Assembly (NCBI GenBank): GCA_024803745.1
Contig: JANJXV010000006.1
Location: 40,727,501-40,791,500 of the forward strand
Source: Megascapheus bottae
Taxonomy: Eukaryota; Chordata; Mammalia; Rodentia; Geomyidae
Direction: 5' to 3'
DNA length: 64,000 nucleotides
Shown here: positions 47,501 through 56,345 of the stretch, piece after piece
How positions within the stretch are numbered: position 1 is the first letter of the stretch
Layout of the letters: every line of letters begins with the position of its first letter
Translations under genes and position numbers: made by a program
The notes under the pieces: generated by a model
What the model was told of the DNA's origin: nothing
The model's input: only the letters and a program-made list of their open reading frames with translations
Database searches by the model: none

Positions 47501-47984
47501 GAATCTGGAGCAGGAGGAACCTTTTGACTTGTCCCAGAAGCGTGGGGTGAAGAGGCCCTTGTTCAATTCAGATGAAGAGAGTGCTCAGGGCAGCCCCTTT
47601 CACGAGGAAGAAGAAGATGATGATGGTGACAACTGCTATGAGGTGGAACCTGTCAGCCCTGGTGTGCACCCAGAGAGGCAGCAGCCCTGTGCACCCAAGG
47701 ATCTGTCCTCCAAGCCTGAGCAGGGCCTCCAGGGGGTAGGGGAAACCTGCAAGGAAGAGGAGGGCGGGCCCAGAGAGCAGGAGGAGAGGAACAAGGACCC
47801 AGAGGGCACCGAGGGCAGCCAAGAGAGAGACTGTGCCCACAGGGAGGAGCGCATTGGGTTTTTCCAGAGCACCCGGCGGGGCCCCTCTTTTTCTGATTAC
47901 TTATACTTCAAGCACAGAGATGAGAGTTTTAAAGAATTACTGGAGAGAAAAATGGAAAAACAAGCAGTGCTTTTGGGTATCTGA
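31140..47984 (+). CDS. ZNF366: ZNF366 (DC-SCRIPT), zinc finger transcriptional corepressor, spliced CDS of four exons
   Basis: The CDS is join(31140..32510, 35505..35696, 44421..44595, 47452..47984): 2271 bases, 756 residues plus TGA. Intron phases are 0, 0 and 1. The product is a nuclear C2H2 zinc finger protein known from dendritic cells, where it binds CtBP corepressors and modulates nuclear receptor activity. Seen here: residues 1-265 proline-rich; zinc fingers at about 266-288, 294-316, 322-344, 350-372, 378-400, 406-428, 434-456, 462-484, 490-512, 518-540 and 546-569, mostly with five-residue linkers; PFDLS at 603-607; acidic stretch near 630; conserved C-terminus 717-756. I recall human ZNF366 as 744 residues and nearly identical through the finger array. 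The closest paralogue, ZNF710, is less likely because the N-terminus and the tail both match ZNF366. The start ATG has G at -3 and matches the MQK start of the family. Confidence 0.97.
34262..34375 (+). mobile_element. Old 7SL-derived monomer (B1/FLAM-like)
   Basis: GGTGGGCATGGTGTATTATT..., GAGGAAGGAGGATTGAGTCC and GAGATCAGCTTGGTTACCAT follow the 7SL-type SINE order. It lies in intron 2. Confidence 0.65.
35062..35330 (-). mobile_element. B1-Geo SINE, 175 bases upstream of a coding exon
   Basis: A T-rich end at 35062-35110 is followed by GGGGCTTGAACTCAGGCCTG, then a diverged head ending near 35320. It lies in intron 2 just before the exon at 35505. Confidence 0.82.
35505..35696 (+). CDS. ZNF366: ZNF366 coding exon: zinc fingers 8-9 and start of finger 10
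   Basis: It encodes 64 residues, 458-521. The acceptor is a pyrimidine tract ending CCCCAG at 35504; the donor is AAG|GTGGGC. It contains two complete fingers (starting HKCGIC and YQCHLC) and the first four residues of finger 10, FKCK, so the splice junction falls between the two zinc-binding cysteines of that finger. Reading on into the intron would add 47 residues before a stop at 35838-35840. Confidence 0.97.
36140..36575 (+). mobile_element. Old L1 3' region
   Basis: CACAGTAGTCAAGGTATAGA, ATGTCCATCAGTGGATGGAT, AATACTATTCAGCACTAAAG and ACTGAATGAAATAAGC, in that order, match a mammalian L1 near its 3' end. An AT/TATG-rich run lies at 36225-36275. Confidence 0.8.
36585..36686 (-). mobile_element. 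SINE right monomer only (truncated)
   Basis: Poly(T), then the right half alone, ending at GTGTCACTTCC. The short duplication AGAGGAAG at 36577-36584 and 36687-36694 suggests it inserted in truncated form. Confidence 0.82.
36857..36940 (+). mobile_element. ID-like SINE monomer
   Basis: GGAGGCATGGTCCAAGTGTTAG, then GCACTTGCC and GAGTTCAGTCTCC, give a tRNA-like A-box and B-box order. An A-rich tail follows. Confidence 0.6.
37765..38022 (+). mobile_element. B1-Geo SINE with an inverted head segment
   Basis: The start (CTCATAGCTCAAGCCTATAA) and right half (GCACTGTGGCTCAAGTGG) are on +, but 37810-37871 lies reversed between them. The tail has become (AGT)n. Confidence 0.85.
40659..40682. repeat. 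(CCCT)n microsatellite
   Basis: About five CCCT/CCTC units within a pyrimidine-rich stretch in intron 3. Confidence 0.85.
41606..41854 (-). mobile_element. B1-Geo SINE, diverged
   Basis: GGAGCTTGAACAAGAACCTG, CTACCACTTGAGCCACAACC and GTTAACTGGAGATAAGAGTC, then the head ending near 41854. Confidence 0.82.
42336..42490 (+). mobile_element. 5'-truncated SINE: linker and right monomer
   Basis: It starts within the linker (CTTATCTCCAATTAAACCAC) and continues through GGCACTGTGGCTCAAAG to a short tail. There is no head. Confidence 0.8.
42511..42715 (+). mobile_element. B1-Geo SINE, diverged
   Basis: CCAGTGGCTGACACTTGTAA, CTACTCAGGAAGCTGAGA, then a diverged right half. Confidence 0.75.
43838..43960. 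repeat. MIR-like block, copy 1 of an intronic duplication
   Basis: GGGGAAACTGAGGCACTGAG, then CAGGATTTGAACCCAGACTT. The block matches 45117-45238 over its length, including bases not expected of MIR (TTTCTAATGTTTCTGAACAG here). Confidence 0.75.
44421..44595 (+). CDS. ZNF366: ZNF366 coding exon: rest of finger 10 and finger 11
   Basis: It encodes residues 522-579 plus the first base of the codon for Gly580. The acceptor is CCCCAACAG at 44420; the donor is AAG|GTAGGA at 44596. It completes finger 10 (LCGKEF...) and encodes finger 11, which has the wider H-X4-H spacing (HMKVKH). The segment then runs through GVMERGLHSQ into the C-terminal exon. The exon is 175 bases long, so skipping it would shift the frame. 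Confidence 0.97.
44697..44890 (+). mobile_element. B1-Geo SINE, diverged and internally deleted
   Basis: The head (ACTCCTCAGGAGGCTAAGG) is shortened; the right half is GGTGTGGCTCAAGTGGTAG; the tail is ACACACAAAA. It starts about 100 bases after exon 44421-44595. Confidence 0.75.
45117..45238. repeat. MIR-like block, copy 2 of an intronic duplication
   Basis: GGGGAAACTGAGGCACCAAG, TTCTTATGTTTCTTAACAG and CAGGATTTGAACCCAGACTT. Same orientation as copy 1, which lies in the previous intron. Confidence 0.75.
45253..45477 (-). mobile_element. B1-Geo SINE inserted in an older SINE
   Basis: GGGTAGGG subfamily. An imperfect duplication, TTTGCTGATTAATTTTG (45236-45252) and TTTGCCGATTCATTCTG (45479-45495), flanks it. 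Confidence 0.85.
45479..45598 (-). mobile_element. Older B1 head, remainder of the interrupted SINE
   Basis: GAGATGGAGTCTCACAAACT, CAGGCTGGCTTCAAACC, AAGTAGCCAGGATTAC. Its right half is absent. Confidence 0.72.
45618..45892 (-). mobile_element. B1-Geo SINE
   Basis: Poly(T) at 45626-45643, then AGCTTGAACTCAGAGCTTGA, CTACCACTTGAGCTAGAG, and a head ending near 45888. Confidence 0.82.
46480..46723 (-). mobile_element. B1-Geo SINE
   Basis: T-rich start, GGGGCTTAAACTCAGGGCCT, CTACCACTTGAGTCACAG, head ending near 46722. A short AATTCAA occurs on both flanks. Confidence 0.87.
47146..47335 (+). mobile_element. Degraded B1-Geo SINE
   Basis: GGCACTGGTGGTTCATGCGC, CACAGTTCAAAGTCAGCCCC, CATCTTCAGTTAACCAGC, then a broken right half ending AAGCTCCAATACTGG. 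It lies about 115 bases before the last coding exon. Confidence 0.65.
47452..47984 (+). CDS. ZNF366: ZNF366 last coding exon: CtBP motif, acidic tail and conserved C-terminus
   Basis: The acceptor is CTCTCACAG at 47451; its first two bases complete Gly580. The exon encodes residues 581-756 and ends at TGA 47982-47984. PFDLS (603-607) matches the PxDLS motif that docks CtBP. It is followed by a basic QKRGVKRP patch, an acidic run (HEEEEDDDGD) and a long Glu/Gly/Pro-rich, probably disordered stretch. The last 40 residues (FQSTRRGPSFSDYLYF...VLLGI) match my recollection of human ZNF366 almost exactly, whereas the Glu-rich middle differs. Confidence 0.97.
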
Positions 47985-48230
47985 AATGGAGAATTTTCAA
48001 ATTACCTTTGGAAAATGAGAACTAGGTCATTCAAATACAGCTTTCTGCATGAACAGTCATTTGCTGGGGATTGGAGAGTGATGTCAGTCTTTGCAAATGG
48101 CTCAGACTAAATGAGCAGGTAATGTATATGCATCTTGGGTCCCACTACAGACCTACATACTTGTAACACGTGCAGGTTCTTCAAGGGTATTTTATGCAGC
48201 AGCCATGTAATAAACTTTGCATATTCTTCC
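47985..48230 (+). other. ZNF366: ZNF366 3' UTR (short form) with AATAAA at 48209-48214
   Basis: The AATAAA lies 225 bases after the stop codon and is followed about 20 bases later by a T/GT-rich stretch, the layout of a cleavage site. A second AATAAA is at 48360-48365. A third at 51046-51051, beyond two SINEs, could end a long 3' UTR. Which is used cannot be decided from sequence. Confidence 0.5.
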
Positions 48231-48507
48231 TGTGATCTAGTTAATTGTAATTTGATTCTGAGGTGCTGTTAGAAGTTATTTTCCTTTAACTAATACTCAA
48301 CACACAGTAAATTTCCTTTTAGCCACAAAAGCTGTGGTGTTTGACATGTGACCTTATATAATAAATGTTTAGTTGAATTTGTGGAAATTACACTATTTTT
48401 GTCCAGATAGAAGAAAATATTAGTAATTGTATATATAAAAATAGCCTTCAGTAAATAGCAAAATACCAGTAATACTGCAGGATGATGAGTTATGTGAAAG
48501 GATACTC

Positions 48508-48756
48508 TTTTTTGTGGGTGCAAGTCCTGGGGTTTGAACTCAGGGCCTGGATGCTGTCTCTGATTATTTTTTTGCTCAAGTGTTTTTGACAATGCTTTAC
48601 ATTTGAGCCACACCTGCACTTCCACCTCTTTGAGACTAGTTATTTGGAGATAAGAGTCTCATGGACTTGACTTCCTGGGCTGACTTTGAACTTCACCCCT
48701 CAATTTCAGCCTCCTGAATAGCTAGGATTAGAGACATGAACCACCAACACCGGGCT
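48508..48756 (-). mobile_element. B1-Geo SINE
   Basis: GGGGTTTGAACTCAGGGCCT, GCCACACCTGCACTTCC, GGAGATAAGAGTCTCATGGA, head to about 48755. Confidence 0.85.
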
Positions 48757-48829
48757 CAGACTGTATTCTTAATGCTGACTACACCTGAGACTTCCATAAA
48801 GGAGCTTTCTGAAAAAAACACCAAATACA

Positions 48830-49047
48830 GAAGGTGCAGATTTATGTCTGTAATCCTCATTGCTAAGGAAGCTGAGATCTAGAGGAGCTAGGTTCAAGGC
48901 CAGCTTGGACGGAAAAGCAAAAAGACTCCATTACTAAAAAACACCTAGCAAAATCAAGACAGAAGATATGGCTCACGTAGTACAGCACCAGTTAACAAGC
49001 CCAATATTCTCAGTTTAAAACCCTAGTGCTATCCAAAAAAAAAGGAA
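48830..49047 (+). mobile_element. B1-Geo SINE, diverged
   Basis: TTTATGTCTGTAATCCTC, GAAGCTGAGATCTAGAGG, ATATGGCTCACGTAG, and an A-rich tail at 49035-49055. Confidence 0.75.
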
Positions 49048-51339
49048 AAGAAAAACAAGTACCCAAGGCCTCAGCCTTGATATTCTGCTATAATTGATCA
49101 GAGTGGAGCCTCCAGCATTGAGAGTAGTTTCAAAATTTCCCAGGAGCCTTTTGTGTAGACACGATTGAGAAACATTCAGTGACATCTGGCTACCAGTAGC
49201 CCTCACCCATTTCTGGATCTCCCAGAACCCCCTCCACTACCGCCCGTTTCTGTTTCAGCTTTAGACTTCATACTCGCCAGGCCTTCCCCAAGTTCTGTAG
49301 GAGCCTAAGGAGGGCAGAGCTGGGCGTTGCTGCTTACTTTGCATTCTCTCTTTGCAGACTTCCCAGGGCAAATGCTGAGATGCTGGCTTATCCAGTCACC
49401 TCAGGTACTTCCCCTGGAGGCCTGTCTTACACATTCAGCTGTGGGCTGTGTTTTCCTGCTCTTTCTATAATTTCTTCTTTGAGCATCACTACCACTGTGA
49501 TGCACTGAAACTGCTTGGGTTTCCTACTGCCCCACATATCCGGAGGTCAGAGCAGCTGGAGGGAATCCTGTGAGTTTCTATGGTGACAAGCACAGCCCCA
49601 GCTGAGAATCCTTTGAGGTCCTCAGATGAACAAGCTCCTGACACACACTGTGAATATACAGCACATTAGTGCCTTTGATGAAATGGCCCAGGAAGCTGGC
49701 CAAGGGCTCGGTGACACTCATCTAAGCTCTTGTTCCATGTCTGCATCCATTCAGCAGCCACACATTGAGGATCTTCTATGTGCAGGGCCTAATGACATGT
49801 GCTTCCTACTTCCAATTCCTTGTGGCTATGTCCAGCTGGAAGAGAAGCCAGGACAATCTAGAGTAATAAACTCTAGTCCTTTCCAAGCAAAATAACCCTG
49901 TGGGAATGCTTCAAGGACCAGTTTACGTAGAGAAGGAGTATGATGTAAAACAGTGCCTTGCAAGTTGTATGTGGACTTTCCCAGAGGAGCAGAGGTCTGT
50001 GGTGGACCCCTACAGAGCCACTGGGAGAAGAAAAGGCCCACGTTCACATCACTCAGAGCAGATGGGCTTGCTGTGGATTGCAGGACCGTGTTCTGTGTAC
50101 AACTTCATCTGGAGGGAGAAAGAAGTTTAGGAAAAGTAACAAAATTCCCTAATGGGATGTGTTCCAAGGCCTGCTCATAATTTTTGACATTGAGTATGAG
50201 AGACTTCACGAGCTCTAGCCTGCTGGATGACTGATACCTTGCTTTTCTCTAATAACTCTGGTTTTCCTAGGATGACTTTTCCTAGGATGTCTGTGGCCCC
50301 AGGCTCATTACAAATAATGTTTCCTTAATTTTAGGTTGGGTAATATATTATAATGCCCCGCCCTATGTGAGAGTACAGAGCTAAGGGAAGGACTTGCCAG
50401 GTTCTGGGCTGAACTAGTGGACCAGAATGCAAATCTGTAGATGGGCTGGTAGGGCCATCCTCAGAGGACAAAGGAACAAAGTCACCTAAGATTATCAGCA
50501 GTCCAAGGTCATGACCTTCACCACCTGAAAGTGGATCACCATCAAATGCTTTCTGGGCTTTTGACCTCTTCATTTTGAACCAACCAGTGAATAACAAGGG
50601 GCATATTTTTATTTTATCCTTTGTATTGAGGGCCTACAATTACCCCTCTTGCTGCCTTTCCATTCCTCTGTAGTTTTCTTTTTAAAATCTTGGCTCTGTC
50701 TCAGCCATGAGGCTGAAAACTAACCTTCTTACAAGCCTATAAAAGTAGCTGGACTATCTGTGTATGAAAGCTTAATGTGCATACTGTATTTATTAAGCCT
50801 GAAAGGCATTTGATAAAATATTAACATTGTGTGTTTTGAATGATGATCTTCCTCTGCTTTGCTGGAACAAAATGTAACTGCTAGCATTTCAAATCCTTCA
50901 CCACATGTTGGTTTTGTACAGAGTTCTGACTTTTAAAAATGAAAATTTCTAAATGAATAGTAACCCCAATTGTGAATATAGCTTTCTGATTGAGTAAAAA
51001 GGCAGTTTACCTGGAAATACAACATATATCCTGTTAATTTAAGCAAATAAAGGCATGTTGAAAACACTGAGTGGATTATTTGCAAATACCTAAAAATGGG
51101 CAAGAGGGTTGCCATTGTGAACATCCACTCCTGCTCTTATACTGTCTGCCAGCTGCAGCCCAGGGGGCATCTCAACCCAGGCTTCACAGGATGAATGAAG
51201 CTTGGCCACTTGTAGGCAAGATGTCCTCTTTCTCTTTCCTATTCAGAAAAAAAAATGGCTCTGGAAGGAAGTCTCAGGCAAATGGAGTTAAGAGGCAGTA
51301 TTATCTCATTCTGGCTCAAGTTCTGCTTTCATTGAAGTT

Positions 51340-51540
51340 CAACCAGGTAGTCAATCTCAAAGAGCTGAGCACTGAGTCTGGTGCAGGCTGCCTGGGTTCA
51401 GGGCCCGACAGGTACATTTCCACTGAAGTTCAAGAGCAATTCCTGGAATGCCCAGTTTTCTCTTCTGTAAAACAGGACTAAGCATTGCATCTTCCCCTGG
51501 CTGCTTGTGTGAATTGAATGATGTATCATACAGATAGTTA
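51340..51540 (+). repeat. MIR-like remnant
   Basis: GGCTGCCTGGGTTCAGGGCC, then CAGTTTTCTCTTCTGTAAAA CAGG, match the order of the MIR consensus. Confidence 0.55.
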
Positions 51541-51599
51541 CTCCCTATGTATCTGTTTCACACCCCTGCTGCATAAAATTTAGGCATGCATTTTATACA

Positions 51600-51783
51600 C
51601 TTTTTTTTTTTTGGCCAGTGCTGGGGCTTGAGCTCAGGGCTTGAGCACTGTCCTTGGGCTTTACCACTTGAGCCACAGCACCACATCCAGCTTTTTCTAT
51701 GTATGTGGGATTCTGAGGAATCGAACCCTGGTCTTTATGCACACTAGGCAAGCACTCTACCACTAGGCCAAACTCCCAGCCCC
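51600..51783 (-). mobile_element. IDL-Geo SINE
   Basis: Poly(T), GGGGCTTGAGCTCAGGGCTT, CTTTACCACTTGAGCCACAG, and the ID-like monomer ending AACTCCCAGCCC. TAGGCATG occurs on both sides (near 51583 and 51784). Confidence 0.92.
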
Positions 51784-52014
51784 TAGGCATGAGCATTTTA
51801 AACCAGATACCTAAGCAGTCAATTCTCCCTCTTGCTCCAAAAGCTCACAGAACTGTGTTAGCATGGAAGAGCTTTCCATTATTTTAAGGAGCTGCTCTTA
51901 AAAATTTTATCAAAACTGTAATGTGCAGAGCACAAACCCTCCATGCTGTGTGCTGCTAGGTATGTATAAGTGCTTGATGTCACTGAAACTTCCCACCCCT
52001 GCAAGGTAGACATC

Positions 52015-52085
52015 TCTCTTTCACTAATGAGGAAGTCGAAGTCCGGGAGAGCAAAGCAGCTTGCCTGAATCCTTCAGTTAGTGAG
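52015..52085 (-). repeat. Possible MIR fragment
   Basis: CACTAATGAGGAAGTCGAAG and AGCAAAGCAGCTTGCCTGAA resemble the reversed MIR core. Confidence 0.4.
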
Positions 52086-52184
52086 TTTCTCCCTGGCCTT
52101 AAAGCATATAGCCCATTGTGGGTTTGATCATTAATGTGGGAGACACCTAACGAACATGTGCAAGGTATTTGATAAGAAAATCAG

Positions 52185-52412
52185 CTAGGGACCAATGGCT
52201 CATGCCTATAATCCTACTCAGAAGGCTGAGAATATATGAGGGTTGCAGTTTGAAGTCAGTATGAGCAGGGAAGTCCTTGAGACTTTCCAGTGAATCATCA
52301 AAAAACCAGAAATGGAGTTGTAATTCAAGTGGTAGAGTATTAGCCTTGAGCACAAAAGCTTAGGGACAGTGTGTAGGCTCTGAGTTCAAGCCCCAGGATT
52401 GCAAATACACAT
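52185..52412 (+). mobile_element. B1-Geo SINE, diverged
   Basis: CCAATGGCTCATGCCTATAA, AATTCAAGTGGTAGAGTATT, GAGTTCAAGCCCCAGGATTG, short A/C-rich tail. Confidence 0.82.
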
Positions 52413-52431
52413 GCGAACACACACACAGCAT

Positions 52432-52520
52432 AAGAGCTGAGGGTGTGGCTCATCAGTAGAATACCTGCCCGAGCTAGTGCAAGGCCCCGAGTTCAAACCT
52501 CAGCACTGCAAAAACAAACA
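52432..52520 (+). mobile_element. ID-like SINE monomer
   Basis: GAGGGTGTGGCTCATCAGTA, ATACCTGCC and CGAGTTCAAACCTCAGC, then an A/C-rich tail. It resembles a simple tRNA-Ala-type ID element. Confidence 0.72.
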
Positions 52521-52942
52521 AAACCCTGCAGTAACAACAGCCTATTTTGCAAATTTTCTAAGTACAGAATAAAATGCTATTTGATATAAAGTTTGAAGGG
52601 ATCCACTAGGTTTTTCTCAGCCCTCCAGTTCCCATGTTTTTTCTTTGCTTGGCAAGAGCACACGCTTATTGAGTAATATACTTTGCTGATGTAAGCCCAT
52701 CTGGTTGCTCTCAGCTACAATTGACCAAGACCAAAGAAGACAAGAGTTTCCAGACACAGATGATGGGAAGATCTGGCAGAAGAGAGGACAATCCCACACA
52801 GTTAGGAAATGAGAAACCCCATGGAAAGAGCCAGAATCACAAGGCCAGAGTCCCTATCTCCACAGCTCCTGAGGGCACCTCTGATTCAAACAGTAAAATC
52901 CACTCAGGTTAATGAACTTTACCTTGCCAAAGAAGAACTCAT

Positions 52943-53422
52943 TCTTTTTTTTTATTGTCCAGGTAATGTATAGCGGGGTCACAGTTACATTTGTCAGGAA
53001 GTAGGTGCATTACTTCTCACACATTGATACCCCTTCTCATGTTTTTGTTCTCCCATTTCCCAATCACCTTGCTTTTCCCCCTTCCCTTTCCTATCTCAAA
53101 TAAACATATATACAATATACCAGTAATAATAGAGGTTAACCAAGGGGGAAAAAAAGAGAGAGGAGAAATAACATAATACATTAAGAACAACAATCACATT
53201 AAGAACAACAATCACACAAGATACAGCTCTTGTTTCCATATCCTAGAGATCCTTTCATTTATTCTCATCCTATATATGGAAAAAATCCTATTAAGTGAAG
53301 TAAGCCAGACCCAAAGGAACATAGGCTCATTTGTAATAATTACTACACATCTAGGACTCTCTTAGCAGAGGATTATAGTAGCTCAAAACCTACGTACATA
53401 AGGTCATATAGGATGAGACTAA
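52943..53422 (-). mobile_element. L1 insertion with 5' inversion (twin-primed)
   Basis: The 3' end lies left (poly(T) at 52945-52953) and reads on the minus strand to about 53270. From there to 53422 the sequence is L1 in + orientation (GTGAAGTAAGCCAGACCCAA). The target-site duplication AAGAACTCAT is at 52933-52942 and 53423-53432. An 18-base unit is doubled at 53180-53215. Confidence 0.75.
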
Positions 53423-53438
53423 AAGAACTCATCTATTC

Positions 53439-53440
<2 letters not shown>

Positions 53441-53488
<48 letters not shown>
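53441..53488. repeat. (AC)n microsatellite
   Basis: 24 perfect units, starting 8 bases after the L1 target-site duplication. Confidence 0.97.
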
Positions 53489-53490
<2 letters not shown>

Positions 53491-54583
53491 GTCCAAACAC
53501 ATTTCCATTTGTAATATGTAGTTCCTAATGGGTGTCAGCTCATTCACTTGGAAAAGTAGATGTAGTGCACAACCTTACTTAGCACCTGTACATAATAAGC
53601 AAGATGTTGCTATATTTCAAATCCCATATTGGCTGGCCTAAGCCACCACTGAATTTACTTTAAGAAGAATATATTAAATAAATAACCAGGTGGAAGGAAT
53701 TTGTCTTGCCTTCCAGGAACACACAGTTCCTAGCCAGCCAGTGGAGATCCGCAGAAACATGGTTAAATGATTTTTCAAATCTCCCTTCTCAGATTTCCAA
53801 AGGCTTATAACTAAAACACCTCTGCCCAGTGACAGCCAGGTGTGAACACAGCCTATACACAGTGGAGTGGTTTTTTATTTTTTCCTTTTCTTTCTCTTTT
53901 GCACATCAAGAAGGGCCAAGACAGACTTCCATACTGATCACCAATTCCATCTGCAAAGGGAGGAAGACGGGCTCCTGTGATAGCCGGGGAGTGGCCCCTC
54001 AGCGCTCCCTGGGGACACAGTATCAGTCACACTCTGTTTCCTCTTCCCTGGATGCAACAATATATTAAGGGAGGAAAAAAATTTTTAAAGAGGAGGTTGG
54101 CTCTTTTCATGATTTTCCTTTTCAATTTTTTGGGGGTTGTTGAAAAATGGAACTATGTTCTCTTGATCTTTCAAACAAATAGAGGGGAAGCAGAAGGCTC
54201 ACTGTTTCTTCTGTTCTCGGGAGAAAGAGGGTGGCTGTGTCTGTAGTGTGATGTGGGAAAAGCCCACCTGTGTCTGCTGCTTTGTCAGATTGTACCAAAG
54301 TGATTTGTAGTAGGAAGTGGGGGAATGAACCGATTTCTATGTCAGAGAAAGTGAAGGAGCCACAGTCTTTGAATCAAAGACCTTCATTTGGCCTTCATCT
54401 CTAAGGCCAGCTTCCTGTGGCCTCCACCCTCCCCACATTATCCAATGATCAAAGAAACACAAGAACACATAGGCTTCTCCAAGGGATTGTTTGGGTCAAG
54501 CTCTAAGTCCTTGATAGGCAGACACCCTCAGGCAAGGGGGTGAAAGTGGAAAGGTTTGGGGAACTTACAAAAATCATAGTGGT

Positions 54584-54778
54584 GCTAGGGGCTGGTGGCT
54601 CACCCTTGAAACCCTAGCAACTCAGGAGGCTAAAATCTGGTTTGAAGCCACCTGGGCAAGAAAGTCTATAAGACCCTTATCTCTAACCACAAAAAAGCTA
54701 GAGTGCCAGCCTTGAACAGAAAAGCTAAGGGACAGTGCTAAGTCCTTGAGTTTAAGCCCTAGTACCAGCACACGCATA
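54584..54778 (+). mobile_element. B1-Geo SINE, shortened
   Basis: GGGGCTGGTGGCTCACCCTT, AACTCAGGAGGCTAAAATCT; the right half has lost its A-box segment but keeps AGCTAAGGGACAGTGC. Confidence 0.8.
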
Positions 54779-55802
54779 CGCACATACTTAGACATTACAG
54801 GGGTGACATGAAAGGGAAGGCCTTTCAGATACTTGACATCATACCAAAGCCTTTTTAACTGATGCTTGGATATGCACTGTAAGTCTCTTCTCAGAATGGC
54901 TCTTAATAAACAAATGGTCTTCAGAAGGAAAATGGAAAGATGCATTAAGAAGCAACTGAAAGAATCACACGGCTGTTGCTTCCAGGGTAGCAATTCATCA
55001 TATTAAGCATGCTGGCAAATGATTTTGCTTCTCCATCTAGAAAGTGATCAAAAGCAAAGTGAGATCCAGCCTCAGGGGGTTAGGGGTGAGTAGGAGATGA
55101 GGTAATAATGCCTATTAATCATTCCAGACGTGAAGAGATAATGGCTGTGTCATTTATGATTCTTGAAGGACAGTTTTTCTTTGCCACCTTCAGGAAACCT
55201 AGTAAAGGAAGAAAAAAAATCACTTCATTGGAGGATCAGGTTATTCAAGCCAGAATAGCACAGCAACCCCGAGCTGAGCTTTCACAGACCTGAGCGTCCA
55301 GCATGAGGTCAATGGCCTTCTCACTGCTGTTCAACAATCAAAAAAAAGAAAAACAAAATCTCCAGCAAAAAAGTAAACACCAAAGCAACATTATGCAGAA
55401 CTTTAGAACCAAATTATTAACACAGTGTCACCTCCTAAAGGACATTCAATAAACATATATCCAGTATAATGATATATCTCTATGAAGCTCGCCCTGCTGA
55501 CAGGGGCTAATCCCTCTAAGCCCCTATCTGAAGAGATATCATTTTATGGATTTTTGAAGGGCTTTTATTTCTAAAAGCTCTGAATATTTTCTTATTGTTC
55601 ATCTCCTTACTTTCCCACCAACACTGTATTTTTCCTTCCCAGGTTTTTCTACTCAAATGCATTATTGAATTCCCACTGTTAGCTCTCTGGCACTTGGCCA
55701 CCACTAGTTTATCTACACAAGGTTTTGGGTAAACTGGAGATGGCATGTAGCTTGCTCTCTCTGTTCTACTTCTCTGTCAGATGAGTATAAGATAGACATG
55801 GG

Positions 55803-55918
55803 GCAGAGCATGGTGGCTCATACCTGAATGCCAGCTACTGCAAAGGTGGAAATAAGGAGGATCAAGATTTGAGGCCAGTTGGAGAAAAAGGTTAATGAGA
55901 CTTTATCTCTACCAACAA
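55803..55918 (+). mobile_element. B1-like 7SL monomer
   Basis: GGGCAGAGCATGGTGGCTCA to GAGACTTTATCTCTACC. No Geo tail follows; another monomer does. Confidence 0.65.
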
Positions 55919-56010
55919 GCTAGGTGCAGTGGTTCATGTCTCTAAATCATAGATCTGTGAGAGGCATAAGTAGGAAGATTGGTACCTCAAGCCTCAAGGC
56001 TATCCTTTAG
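55919..56010 (+). mobile_element. Second B1-like monomer
   Basis: CTAGGTGCAGTGGTTCATGT, then a degraded continuation. Head to tail with the previous one. Confidence 0.6.
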
Positions 56011-56030
56011 CAAAAATTCTAGTCCCGGGC

Positions 56031-56226
56031 TGGGAGTTTGGCCTAGTGGTAGAGTGCTTGCCTAGCATGCACGAAGACCCAGGTTCGACTTCTTGGTACC
56101 AGATATGCACATACGCAGCAAAAAGCCAGAAGTGGTGCTGTGGCTCAAGTGGTAGAGCCCTAGCCTTAAGAAAATCCAGGGACAGTGCTCAGGCCCTGAG
56201 CCCAAGCCCAGGACTGGCAAAAAAAA
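56031..56226 (+). mobile_element. IDL-Geo SINE (clear copy)
   Basis: The ID-like monomer (GAGTTTGGCCTAGTGGTAGA, GCTTGCCTAGCATGC, GGTTCGACTTC) is followed by the right monomer from about 56121 (AGCCAGAAGTGGTGCTGTGG, CAAGTGGTAGAG, GGACAGTGCTCAGGCCC) and an A-tail. TAGTCCC occurs on both flanks (56020 and 56230). Confidence 0.93.
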
Positions 56227-56264
56227 ATTTAGTCCCTATCTAAAAGAAAAAGAAAATTAAAAGC

Positions 56265-56345
56265 AAAAAAGGACAAGGACATAGCTTAAATGCTAGAGTG
56301 CTTGCCTAGCAAGCTTGAGGCTATAGAGTTCAAGTCCCCAAACTA
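56265..56345 (+). mobile_element. ID-like SINE monomer
   Basis: GGACATAGCTTAAATGCTAG, GTGCTTGCCTAGCAAGC, GAGTTCAAGTCCCC: close to a plain rodent ID element. The last of four SINE units in a row. Confidence 0.75.
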
